Below are positions 42,150 through 49,994 of a DNA stretch of 64,000 nt, piece after piece. The number at the start of each line of letters is the position of its first letter. Position 1 is the first letter of the stretch. The stretch covers positions 186,001-250,000 of the forward strand of contig CAVSUR010000002.1 of NCBI GenBank assembly GCA_963731285.1, in the 5' to 3' direction. The notes below the pieces were generated by a model that ran no database searches, was not told where the DNA came from, and was given only the letters and a program-made list of their open reading frames with translations. The DNA is from CAVSUR01 sp963731285. Its GTDB lineage: Bacteria; Actinomycetota; Actinomycetes; Streptosporangiales; Streptosporangiaceae. A program made the position numbers and the translations under genes.

Positions 42150-43571
42150 ATGAGTTACCTGGCCCGCCGGGCAGCACGCGTGCTGGCCGGCCTCGGCGGC
42201 CTGATCGCGGTGGCAGCCCTGGCGATCGGCGCGGCGCTCCTGATAACTCCCATGCAGAACGTCACTGTCGCCGGGCAGGTTATCAGCGTGGGCACCGTGA
42301 CGCCGGGGCTGAGCGTGTCCGGGCCCGGCCAGATCGACCTCTTCGGGCAGCCGCTGCCGACGGCGCTGCAGTTCACTGGCCCGGTCCGGCCGCGGGTAGA
42401 GCTGACCCGGATCACGATCGACAGCGAGCTGGCCAACTTCGTGCAGGGCGCCAGCACCGGGCGGGCGACGCAGCTGCTCGGCAGCGCGCTGACCGACGGC
42501 TGGCTGCGCTACTTCGGCTGGGAGGCAGCGATCGCCGGGGCGGCGGCCCTCTTGCTGGCCGGGGCGGTCGCGGGCTGGCGCAGGCTGCAGGGCTGGCCGA
42601 CGGCCCGGCTGCTCGCCGCCGCGCTCGTGCTGACCGAGCTGGCCAACGCGGGGGCGGTGGCACTGGCCGCGCACGACACCCAGCAGGCGCTGCGGCGGGT
42701 GCGCTCGCTGAATCAGCTGGTGGGCAGCACCCCGGCCCGGCAGGCCGAGCGCAAGGACCCGCCCGCGATACCCGGCGTGCACGCGATCGTGCTCGGCGAC
42801 TCCACCGCCGCGGGCGCCGGGCTCACGCCGTTCGCCGATTCGTCCCGGCTCGACCGCGCGTGCGGCCGCAGCCAGGACTCCTACGCCGAGGACCTGGCCG
42901 CGGCGAACGGCTGGAAGGTCATGAACCTGGCCTGCGACAGCGCCACCATCAGCAGCGGCCTGCTGGGCGGCCAGGGCCGGGGCGGCCAGATGATCGCGCC
43001 GCAGCTGGACTCGGCCGCGCGGGCCAGCGGCGCAGCCGCGGTGATCGTCAGCGTCGGCGCGGACGACCTGCAGTGGTCACTGCTGCTGGAGTACTGCGCG
43101 GCCGCCCGCCACTGCGATGACCGGGCATCGGCGGCCTACTTCCGGCAGCGGATGGCCGTGTTCAGCGCGGATTACCTGCAGCTGCTGACCCGGCTGGCCG
43201 CGCTGCCCGGGCGTCCGGCGGTAATCATCAATCGCTACTACAACCCGTTCGGCGCGGACCTGCGGTGCGTCACCAGGCGGGGGCTGTCGGCGCCTAACGT
43301 CGCCACGCTCAGCTCGCGGCTGGCCGCGCTGAACCGGGTGCTGGCCCGCGGCGCGGCCGAGTTCGGCGATGCGTCGCCCAAGCCTGATTTCGCCGGCCAT
43401 CAGCTGTGCTCGGCGCAGCCCTACGTGCAGGGAATCGCGGCCCCGGCCCCGTTCCACCCGACCGCGCTCGGCCAGCTGGAGATCGCGATCGCCGACGAGA
43501 AGGTGCTCGCCGCCCATCCAGCGGGGACCGGCCCGGCCAGCCCGTCGCCGGCGGCCAGCAGTCCCCCCTAG
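42150..43571 (+). CDS. Membrane-anchored SGNH/GDSL-family hydrolase
   Basis: The 473-residue protein has one N-terminal transmembrane segment (VLAGLGGLIAVAALAIGAALLI), an extracytoplasmic stretch, two more helices (~125–180) and an SGNH esterase domain from ~210: block I AIVLGDSTAAGAG (nucleophile Ser), block II around MNLACDSATI, block III VSVGADD (where many have G-x-N-D) and block V FHPTALGQ with the catalytic His. The enzyme should act outside the membrane on an ester or acetyl group; the substrate is unknown. A Ser/Pro-rich tail ends it. Confidence 0.85.
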   Translation: MSYLARRAARVLAGLGGLIAVAALAIGAALLITPMQNVTVAGQVISVGTVTPGLSVSGPGQIDLFGQPLPTALQFTGPVRPRVELTRITIDSELANFVQGASTGRATQLLGSALTDGWLRYFGWEAAIAGAAALLLAGAVAGWRRLQGWPTARLLAAALVLTELANAGAVALAAHDTQQALRRVRSLNQLVGSTPARQAERKDPPAIPGVHAIVLGDSTAAGAGLTPFADSSRLDRACGRSQDSYAEDLAAANGWKVMNLACDSATISSGLLGGQGRGGQMIAPQLDSAARASGAAAVIVSVGADDLQWSLLLEYCAAARHCDDRASAAYFRQRMAVFSADYLQLLTRLAALPGRPAVIINRYYNPFGADLRCVTRRGLSAPNVATLSSRLAALNRVLARGAAEFGDASPKPDFAGHQLCSAQPYVQGIAAPAPFHPTALGQLEIAIADEKVLAAHPAGTGPASPSPAASSPP

Positions 43572-43630
43572 CGGCTGTCAGCCCGGTCCCGGCGCGGGTC
43601 CGGGGAGCACGCGCGGGAAGCGGGAGGCGG

Positions 43631-44383
43631 ATGGACACCGGAACCGGGCTGCCGCCCAGCCTGGAGGCCGCCTGGGGTCTGCGGGCGCGCACCGGTAAGG
43701 GCCCCAGGCCCGGGCTGAGCCTGGACCGGATCGTCGCGGCCGGCATCCAGCTGGCCGCCTCCGACGGCCTGGACGCGGTGTCGATGAGCCGGGTCGCCGC
43801 CGCGCTCGGTGCCGCCACGATGTCGCTGTACCGGTACGTGAGCTCCAAGGGCGAGCTGCTTGACCTGATGGCCGACACGGCGCTCGGCCCGCCGCCCGCG
43901 CCGGGCCCCGCGGCCGGCTGGCGGGCCGGGCTCGCGGCCTGGTCCTGGGCGCAGCTGTCGGCCATGCGCCGGCATCTGTGGGCCGTGCGGATCCCGCTCA
44001 GCGGGCCCCCGGCCACCCCCAGCGCGGTGGCCTGGCTGGAGCAGGGACTGCGCTGCCCGCGCGGGACCGGGCTGGCCGAGGAGGCCAAGATGTCGGTGAT
44101 CTTGCTGGTCAGCGGCTTCGTCCGCAACTACGTGACGATGGAGGCTGACATCGACGCGGCGGTGGCGGCGTCCGGCCGGACCGGCACGGAAGCCACGGCC
44201 GGGTATAGCGCGCTGCTGGCGCGGCTGATCGACCCGCGGGACTTCCCCGAACTCAGCAAGGTCATCGCGGCCGGGGTGCTGGCCGCCGCCGATCCGGGGG
44301 ACAAGGAATTCGGCTTCGGCCTGGACCGGCTGCTGGACGGGATCGAGATCCTGGTGCGCGGCCGCAGGGCGGGCAGCTCATGA
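43631..44383 (+). CDS. TetR-family transcriptional regulator
   Basis: From ATG 43631, preceded by GGGAGGCGG, the 250-residue protein carries an HTH: LSLDRIVAAGIQLAASDGLDAVSMSRVAAALGAATMSLYRYVSSKGELLDLMAD (residues ~31–84). The C-terminal domain looks like the TetR_C group found in AcrR-like regulators. It overlaps the following DUF2071 gene by 4 bp, so it probably controls its own small operon. Confidence 0.9.
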   Translation: MDTGTGLPPSLEAAWGLRARTGKGPRPGLSLDRIVAAGIQLAASDGLDAVSMSRVAAALGAATMSLYRYVSSKGELLDLMADTALGPPPAPGPAAGWRAGLAAWSWAQLSAMRRHLWAVRIPLSGPPATPSAVAWLEQGLRCPRGTGLAEEAKMSVILLVSGFVRNYVTMEADIDAAVAASGRTGTEATAGYSALLARLIDPRDFPELSKVIAAGVLAAADPGDKEFGFGLDRLLDGIEILVRGRRAGSS

Positions 44384-45250
44384 CGGGAGACACGGAAGCC
44401 GGCCGTCCCGCGCCCGCGGCCGGCCCGGCAGCGGCGACGGCCGCGGGAACCTGCCCGTTCACCATCGATCGGCCGGTCATGACCCAGCGCTGGGACCGGC
44501 TGACGTTCCTGCACTGGCCATTCGACCCCGGGCGGGTGCAGCAGCTGCTGCCGCCGGGCCTGCGGGCCGACACCTTCGGCGGCGCGGCGTGGGTGGGGCT
44601 GGTGCCCTTCTTCATGCGCGTCGCGACCCCGGCCGGGCACGAGGTCGCGTGGCCTCGCACTTCTGCGAGACCAACGTGCGGACCTATGTGCGGGACGAGC
44701 AGGACCAGGCCGGGATCTGGTTCTGCTCGCTCGACGCCGCGCGGCTCGGCGCGGTCGCCGTCGCGCGCGCGGCTTCGGGCTGCCGTACTTCTGGTCGTCG
44801 ATGCGGATGGCCGAGCGGGACGGGCAGGTGTCCTACGCCTGCCGCCGGATATGGCCCGGGCCGCGCGGTGCCAGCAGCCGGGTCAGGATAAAGGCCGGCG
44901 CCCCGTTGCGCGCCGGCGATCTTGATGACCGCGACCATTTCCTGACCGCGCGATGGCTGCTGTTCAGCGCCGCCGGGCCACGCCGCCGGGTGGCGCGCGC
45001 CTGGCACCGGCCGTGGCCGCTGTACCGGGCCCGCGCCCTGGCCGTTGACGACCAGCTGATTGCCGCGGCCGGGCTGCCGCAGCCGGCCGGGGAGCCGCTG
45101 GTGCACTACTCCCCCGGCGTCGACGTCCGCATCGGCCGGCCGGAGCGCTGGGCCTGCCGGGCTGAATTACCGAGCCGCCGAACGACGGATTTGACTGCCG
45201 TCGCCTGCGGGGTTATAAGCCGTCAGCATGAAGTAAGAGCTGCCGGGTAG
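44380..45250 (+). CDS. DUF2071 (YqjF-like) protein, frame broken twice
   Basis: Segments of one DUF2071 protein appear in three frames in order: QRWDRLTFLHWPFDPGRVQQLLPPGL and AAWVGLVPFFMRVATP; then SHFCETNVRTYVRDEQDQAG and IWFCSLDAARLGAV; then FGLPYFWSSMRMAERDGQV and the rest (AWHRPWPLYRARAL, EPLVHYSPGVDVRIG). Breaks are near 44650 (a base lost around GTCGCGTGGCC) and near 44770 (inside GCGCGCGCGG). The final frame ends at 45250, with about 25 residues beyond the domain. The family function is not established. The start overlaps the tetR stop. All domain blocks are present, so sequence error is possible. Confidence 0.75.
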
Positions 45251-45343
45251 CAATAATCGTCGCTGCCCTCACCGCTGCCACCGGCGGGGGGACCGGCGGC
45301 CCAGGCGCCGCAGGCGCCCGGAATACGAAAGGCGGCCCGCGAG

Positions 45344-46171
45344 ATGCCCTCGCTTTCACTGTCTTCTACTCGTGCCAAGTCCCAGGCCAGACGGGCCTCG
45401 GACAGCCCGGCAGCGCGCGGGCTGGCCCGCGCGGGCCTGGCCGCCCGCGGCGTTCTCTACATCCTCATCGGCTGGGTCGCGATCCTGATCGCGCTCGGCC
45501 ACGGCTCGCATCAGGCCGACCAGCAGGGCGCCCTGCAGATGCTGGCCAGCCAGCCGTACGGGCTGGTATCGCTGTGGCTGATGGCCATCGGCTTCGCCGG
45601 CTATGCACTGTGGCGGCTCAGCGAGGCCGCGTTCGGCGTCACCGGCGAGGGCAACGGGGCCGGGCCGCGGCTGAAGTCCCTGGCCCGCGGCATCGTGTAC
45701 GCCTTTTTCGCCTACATGACGTTCCAGGTCATCTCCGGCAGCGGCGGCAACCAGACGCATAAGGAGCAGGATCTGTCCGCTAAGGTCATGGCCCACTCCG
45801 GCGGTGTGTGGCTGGTCGGCCTGGCCGGCCTGATCATCGTCATCGTCGGTGCCGCGCTGGTGGTCGAGGGCGTGCGCCGCAAGTTCATGAAGCACCTGAA
45901 CACCGGGCAGATGAGCTCGCGCACCCGGCGGGTGGTCGAGCGGCTCGGCCAGGTCGGCACCACCGCGCGGGGCGTCGTCTTCGCGCTGGTCGGCGTGCTG
46001 GTCATCGACGCTGCCGTGACGCACAGCCCGTCCAAGGCCGGCGGCCTGGACAAGGCCCTGCTGACCCTGCGCAACCAGGCGTTCGGCGAAGTCCTGCTGC
46101 TGCTGGCCGCCATCGGGCTGGTCATCTTCGGCGTGTACGGCCTGGCCGAGGCGCGCTGGCGGAAGGTCTGA
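45344..46171 (+). CDS. DUF1206 membrane protein
   Basis: This 275-residue protein has six transmembrane helices in three repeats of the DUF1206 unit: ARAGLAARGVLYILIGWVAI, SLARGIVYAFFAYMTF and GQVGTTARGVVFALVGVLVI, each followed by a second helix. Each unit begins with an R/G-rich turn. The family's role is unknown. A ribosome site (AAAGGCGG) precedes ATG 45344. A strong hairpin 20 bp past the stop ends the transcript. Confidence 0.9.
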   Translation: MPSLSLSSTRAKSQARRASDSPAARGLARAGLAARGVLYILIGWVAILIALGHGSHQADQQGALQMLASQPYGLVSLWLMAIGFAGYALWRLSEAAFGVTGEGNGAGPRLKSLARGIVYAFFAYMTFQVISGSGGNQTHKEQDLSAKVMAHSGGVWLVGLAGLIIVIVGAALVVEGVRRKFMKHLNTGQMSSRTRRVVERLGQVGTTARGVVFALVGVLVIDAAVTHSPSKAGGLDKALLTLRNQAFGEVLLLLAAIGLVIFGVYGLAEARWRKV

Positions 46172-46190
46172 CGGCTCCGGGCCGTGGTGC

Positions 46191-46228
46191 TGAGCCCGGC
46201 CGCGGCGCTGCTGCCGCGGCCGGGCTCA
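46191..46228 (+). terminator. Hairpin terminator after the DUF1206 gene
   Basis: A perfect 16-bp stem (TGAGCCCGGCCGCGGC, 46191–46206; complement 46213–46228) with a 6-nt loop starts 20 bp after the DUF1206 stop. There is no long U-tract. Confidence 0.78.
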
Positions 46229-46263
46229 GCAGGTCCGGCACTGGCCCGGGCTACGGTAGCCAG

Positions 46264-46686
46264 GTGACCGATACGGACGCTACTGTCGAGCGCTTGCTGA
46301 GAAGCTACGACACCATCACCGTGGTCGGCGCCAGTGCCAGTGCCGCCAAGGCGGCCCACTCAGTGCCGGCCTACATGCAGCAGCACGGCTGGCGCATCAT
46401 CCCGGTCAACCCGCACGCCGACCAGATCCTCGGCGAGCAGGTCTACCGGAGGCTCGGCGATGTCCCCGGGCAGGCGGGCCTGGTCGACGTCTTCCGGCCG
46501 TCGGCTCAGGTGCCGGACATCGCGCGGCAGGCGGTTGCGGCGGGCGCTACCGCCCTGTGGCTGCAACTGGGCATCGCGTCGGCGGAAGCACGTGCCATCG
46601 CCGAGGGCGCCGGCCTGCTGTACGTGGAGGACCGCTGCCTGGTCATCGAGCAGCGCCGGCTCGGCGTGCGCGCGCCTGTCCGCTAG
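46264..46686 (+). CDS. CoA-binding domain protein (YccU-like)
   Basis: The 140-residue protein has the CoA-binding Rossmann fold: TITVVGASASAAKAAHSVPAYM, IIPVNPHADQILGEQVYRRLGDVPG, and VDVFRPSAQVPDIARQAVAAGATALWLQLGI, ending with EDRCLVIE. Such stand-alone domains bind CoA or a related nucleotide; the role is not known. Start at GTG 46264. Confidence 0.9.
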   Translation: MTDTDATVERLLRSYDTITVVGASASAAKAAHSVPAYMQQHGWRIIPVNPHADQILGEQVYRRLGDVPGQAGLVDVFRPSAQVPDIARQAVAAGATALWLQLGIASAEARAIAEGAGLLYVEDRCLVIEQRRLGVRAPVR

Positions 46687-46706
46687 CGGCCTGCCAAGAG
46701 GACTGC

Positions 46707-46736
46707 GTTACTACCTTAGTAGTAACTACCATGGTA
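46707..46736. promoter_or_regulatory. Operator-like palindromes before the toxin–antitoxin genes
   Basis: GTTACTAC–CTTA–GTAGTAAC (46707–46726) is a perfect 8-bp inverted repeat, directly followed by the 10-bp palindrome TACCATGGTA (46727–46736). They end 10 bp before the antitoxin GTG, the place where antitoxin/complex operators are found, in an AT-rich promoter patch. Confidence 0.7.
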
Positions 46737-46746
46737 TTCTGCTACG

Positions 46747-46992
46747 GTGAAGGTCGACAAACTGAGTATTTCTTTCGAACCGGAACTCGGAGACGCGGTC
46801 AGATCAGCGGCAGCACAGGCCGGGAAACCGGTGTCGTCGTGGCTTGCCGAGGCTGCCTCCAGCAAGCTGCGGGCTGAGGCGCTCGCCGAGTTTCTCGCTA
46901 GCTGGGAGGCCGAGCACGGAGCACTGACCGCAGCGGAGATCGTCCGGGCCGAGCAGGAACTCGGCCTGGCAACCGATGACACCGCGGCGTGA
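46747..46992 (+). CDS. Antitoxin-like protein, probable VapB-type partner
   Basis: The 81-residue protein begins VKVDKLSISFEPELGDAVRSAAAQAGKPVSSWLAEAASSKLR, a ribbon-helix-helix-like N-terminus (strand KLSISF then two helices), and ends with a toxin-binding acidic tail (TAAEIVRAEQELGLA). GTG 46747 lies 10 bp after the operator-like palindromes, and the PIN-domain gene starts 12 bp downstream. The arrangement is a typical antitoxin–toxin operon. Confidence 0.82.
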   Translation: MKVDKLSISFEPELGDAVRSAAAQAGKPVSSWLAEAASSKLRAEALAEFLASWEAEHGALTAAEIVRAEQELGLATDDTAA

Positions 46993-47004
46993 GCCGGGAT
47001 TAGC

Positions 47005-47388
47005 GTGAGCGCCCTGATTCTCGACGCCGGCCCGCTGGTGGCTGTAGATCATAACGACCGGCTTGTGGTCGCCCGGCTCCGCGTCGCGCAAGAACACGGG
47101 CTGGACCTGCGCAGCAACGCCATGGTGGTCGCCCAGGCGTGGCGCGACCGGCACGGTCGGCAGGCGAACCTGGCCCGGCTGCTCCGGGCTGTAGACGTGC
47201 GGGCGGTGGGCCCGGCCGACGGGCGCGACGCGGGAGTGCTGCAAGCCGAGACAGGCACTGCCGACGCAATTGACGCGACCGTCGTTCTCCTCGCAGCGCC
47301 CGGTGACAGGATCCTTACCAGCGACCCCGGCGACCTGGGGCGCCTGGCCGCGGCGGCCGGGAACCGCCCAGTCATCGTCACCTGCTAA
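47005..47388 (+). CDS. PIN-domain toxin (VapC-like ribonuclease)
   Basis: The 127-residue protein starts MSALILDAGPLVAVD with the first acidic residue of the PIN site, then has LRSNAMVVAQAWRD and GTADAIDATVVLLA with later acidic residues, and ends DRILTSDPGDLGRLA with the last Asp. The fold is a Mg-dependent ribonuclease that usually cleaves tRNA or rRNA. GTG 47005. Its first partner gene is the RHH-type antitoxin immediately upstream. Confidence 0.84.
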   Translation: MSALILDAGPLVAVDHNDRLVVARLRVAQEHGLDLRSNAMVVAQAWRDRHGRQANLARLLRAVDVRAVGPADGRDAGVLQAETGTADAIDATVVLLAAPGDRILTSDPGDLGRLAAAAGNRPVIVTC

Positions 47389-47571
47389 GGCGAAGACCGC
47401 CGGCCTTGCCCGTGCACCGGTCCGGGCAGCGACTCACTCAGCCCGAGCTGGCGTCCGGCAACCGCTCTCGATCCATCCGGCACCTCCCGGGGTTGCGACC
47501 TGCCCACCAGCATCTCGCTGTTATCGCAGCATGCAAAGCAGCCGCCGGGGCGGTCAACGGCGGGAGGACCG
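47389..47571. other. Gap after the toxin gene
   Basis: Between the PIN gene and the FtsX remnant I see no gene. The section resembles neither coding sequence nor a repeat. Confidence 0.4.
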
Positions 47572-47757
47572 CTAGCTCAGCCGCAGCGCCCCGGCCGGGG
47601 CTAGCCGGGCGACCCTGCTGGCCGGGCAGAGCCCGGCCAGCGCGCCGGTGAGGAGCGCGATAGCGGCCGCCGCGGTCAGCTCACCAGGCGGGATGACCTC
47701 CGGCCAGTGCCGGGCGGCGGCGCCCGGCAGGGCGCCGGCCGGCGCCGGCGGGTCACA
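47572..47757 (-). pseudogene. C-terminal remnant of an FtsX/MacB-type ABC permease
   Basis: On the minus strand an open frame ending at TAG 47572–47574 reads PEVIPPGELTAAAAIALLTG, then ALAGLCPASRVARLAPAGALR. This resembles the extreme C-terminus of FtsX-like permeases, which end G-x-x-A-G-x-x-P-A-x-x-A-A-R-x-x-P-x-x-A-L-R. Nothing of the rest of the permease follows upstream. Only about 45 residues match. Confidence 0.55.
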
Positions 47758-48429
47758 GTGGCCTTAGCGGCGATGGCTGTCCCCGGTTTTCTCTTCCTGT
47801 ACGGCGCCGCGACCACGATCGGCAACGTGTGGCGTGCCGGGATACGGGACGTTGCCGTGCTGGGGCCCCACGGCCAAGTGGATCATAGGTGCGCCAACTC
47901 CGAGATCCCGGTGCTCCCCGGCAACCAGTCGGGATGCGTCCCCAACTACAGTTCCGTCACCAGGGTGCTGCCGCTCGTGCTGGTCGCGGTTGGCCTGGCG
48001 ATATTCGCCTGGATCTGCTGGATCGTGGCCGCCCGGATGCTGCGGCCCTTGTCGGCGGCGGCCGACACGGTGCGCCAGCTGGGCCCGCAAAACCTCGGCC
48101 AGCGCATCCGGATGACCGGCGCGGCCGACAAGCTCAAGGAGCTGGCGGACGCTTTCGACGGCGCGCTGGATCGCCTTGCGGCCGGCTACGAGAGCCAGCG
48201 CCGGTTCGCCGCGAACGCCTCGCACGAGCTGCGCACTCCGCTCGCGGTGCAGCGGCTGCTCACCGAGCTCGCGGTGCAGCGGCTGCTCACCGAGGTGGCC
48301 ATGGAAGCGGCCGGCCTGGGACTGTCCATCGTCCGCTCGGTCACCAACGCGCACGGCGGCACGATCCGGGCGCGACCGCGCCCGGATGGCGGGCTTATCG
48401 TCGAGTTCGAACTGCCGGAGAGCCAGTAA
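47758..48429 (+). pseudogene. Sensor histidine kinase with internal deletion of the ATP-binding core
   Basis: The open frame holds a transmembrane helix (VALAAMAVPGFLFLYGAA), an extracytoplasmic loop with two Cys, a second helix (LPLVLVAVGLAIFAWICWIV), a HAMP region, and the H-box FAANASHELRTPLAVQRLLTE. A 9-residue piece is then duplicated, and the sequence jumps directly to AAGLGLSIVRSVTNAHGG, the G2 end of the HATPase domain. The rest of the dimerisation domain and the N and G1 boxes (D-N-A, D-x-G-x-G) are gone. It cannot autophosphorylate by the usual mechanism. The ORF is open only because the deletion is in frame. It was probably a sensor next to an ABC permease. Confidence 0.8.
48241..48294. 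repeat. Perfect 27-bp tandem duplication in the kinase remnant
   Basis: Two exact copies (48241–48267 and 48268–48294) encode LAVQRLLTE twice right at the deletion junction. It marks the recombination scar in the histidine kinase. Confidence 0.9.
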
Positions 48430-48438
48430 CGCTTCTCA

Positions 48439-48879
48439 TCAGCGCTGAGCCTGGACCCGTTCGGCCAGGCCCTTCAGTGCGGTGGTGATGATCGCCTTCT
48501 CCACCCGGCGCCTGAGCGGGCCGATCAGCGGTATCCGGAGCCCGGCGGCAAGCTCGAACGTCACCTCGGTGCTGCCGTCCCGGCCGGCGAGGGTGTAGGC
48601 GCCGGACATCTCGGAGATCACCGTGCCCGGCTCGGCCAGCTCCCACCGGGCCTGCTCGTCGCCGTCCCATTGGTAGCTGAGCACGAAATGGTCCTTGATG
48701 ATCCCGGCATCCAGCTCAAACCGGACCGTGCGGGGCCGGCCATCCGGCCCGGGCTGGCCGATGACCCGGGCCGATCGCACTCCGGCCCAGGCGGGGTAGG
48801 CGGCAAAATCGGCGATTACGGTCATGACGGCATGCGCAGGCGCCGCGACCGTCATCGAGGAGCTAGTCCTGTCGGCCAT
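48439..48879 (-). CDS. SRPBCC-type polyketide cyclase/dehydrase-like protein
   Basis: The ATG at 48879 (MADRTSSSMTVAAPAHAVMTV) gives 146 residues of START-like fold: IADFAAYPAWAGVRSARVIG, ELDAGIIKDHFVLSYQW, STEVTFELAAG and PLRRRVEKAIITTALKGL. These small helix-grip proteins bind hydrophobic ligands in many contexts. A longer start at 48963 has no family support. Confidence 0.85.
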   Translation of the reverse strand: MADRTSSSMTVAAPAHAVMTVIADFAAYPAWAGVRSARVIGQPGPDGRPRTVRFELDAGIIKDHFVLSYQWDGDEQARWELAEPGTVISEMSGAYTLAGRDGSTEVTFELAAGLRIPLIGPLRRRVEKAIITTALKGLAERVQAQR

Positions 48880-48987
48880 TTCCCGAAGCGTATCCCCGGG
48901 CCGCCCGCGCCCGGTGCCGGCACTCCGGCCGCGCGCACCATTGCCGCGCCGCGCCGCCGTCACCGGCGCCGGCCAGGGCCGTCCGGA

Positions 48988-49407
48988 TTAGGCCTGAGCC
49001 GCGGCCTGCGCGATGTCGACCAGCCACGAGACCCCGAACTGGTCGACGCACATGCCGAACTCGTCACCCCAGGCCTGCTTCTGCATCGGCATCATCGTGG
49101 TCCCGCCGGCGGACAGCTTCTGCCAGTAGCTGCGGAGGGCCTCGGCGTCGTCGCCGCTGAGGCTGACCGAGAACCCGGCCGGGGCGTGGTACTCCATGTC
49201 GCTGGTGACGTCGGCGGCCATGATCGTGTAACCGCCCTCGGTCTCGAGCATCCCGTGCATGATCCGGTCGGCATCGGGCGAGTCCTTGGCGCCAAAGTCA
49301 GCGAACGTGCTGAGCGTCAGATGACCACCGAACACGCTGGCGTAGAACTCCATCGCCTGGCGGGCGTTGCCGTTGAAGTTCAGGTAGGGGTTCAGCCTGG
49401 AAGCCAT
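48988..49407 (-). CDS. PhnB-like VOC-family protein
   Basis: From ATG 49407, preceded by GGAGGAAGAG, the 139-residue protein reads MASRLNPYLNFNGNARQAMEFY, FGGHLTLSTFADFGA, MHGMLETEGGYTIMAAD and a late WGDEFGMCVDQFGVSWLV. This is the PhnB/YjdN pattern of the glyoxalase/bleomycin-resistance superfamily; the metal ligands and substrate are not evident. Confidence 0.9.
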   Translation of the reverse strand: MASRLNPYLNFNGNARQAMEFYASVFGGHLTLSTFADFGAKDSPDADRIMHGMLETEGGYTIMAADVTSDMEYHAPAGFSVSLSGDDAEALRSYWQKLSAGGTTMMPMQKQAWGDEFGMCVDQFGVSWLVDIAQAAAQA

Positions 49408-49537
49408 GGGCTCTTCCTCCGATCGGGTGGCGAGCGCCACCATAGAGTCGCGGTAAAACAGGCCGATGCTAACAGCCGGACCCGACAGCGGCTCGCGCGT
49501 CGGGCCGGACCGGCCGCAGCGGCCATGACCTGGAGCG

Positions 49538-49923
49538 ATGATGACCGACCCGATCACCGTCGAGCGCGACGGGCAGGTGCTGCTGATGGGCATCAACCGC
49601 CCGGCCAAGCGTAACGCCTTCAACCTGGCGGCCATCGAGGCGCTGGGCGCCGCGTACGAGACTCTCGGCACCGACGGCCGCCTGCGGGCTGGCGTGCTGT
49701 TCGCGCACGGTGATCATTTCTCCGCGGGCCTGGACCTGGCCGAAGTCGGCCCCGCGGGTGGCGGCAAGAGGACCCGAGGCGCGCGGGGCCGCCGCAGCCG
49801 GGGACCGGAGGCGGCGCGTGACCACCTGGCCGCGCTGCCGCCGGCGATCCTGGGCAGCGAGGACGCGGCGAGGGGCTGCGCAGCTTCGTGCAGCGGCGCG
49901 AGGCCCGCTTCACCGGCCGCTGA
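49538..49923 (+). pseudogene. Enoyl-CoA hydratase remnant with the middle deleted
   Basis: The first ~70 residues (ITVERDGQVLLMGINRPAKRNAFN, GVLFAHGDHFSAGLDLAEVG) are a normal crotonase N-terminus including the first oxyanion-hole segment. After a Gly/Arg-rich junction (~49755–49830) the sequence goes to the crotonase C-terminus, EGLRSFVQRREARFTGR, read in a second frame and ending at TGA 49921–49923. Roughly 150 residues, including the catalytic glutamates and second oxyanion site, are missing. Not functional as a hydratase. Confidence 0.78.
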
Positions 49924-49994
49924 CCCGATGCCAGGTCCGCGGCGGGCCGGGCCGGCTGGCGACCCGCCGTCCCGCGGCGCCGGAGAGGACCAGG

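Noticed and set aside
47406..47651. 81-residue plus-strand open frame after the toxin
   Set aside because: No ribosome site, Arg/Ala/Pro-rich, and it overlaps the FtsX-like fragment on the other strand.
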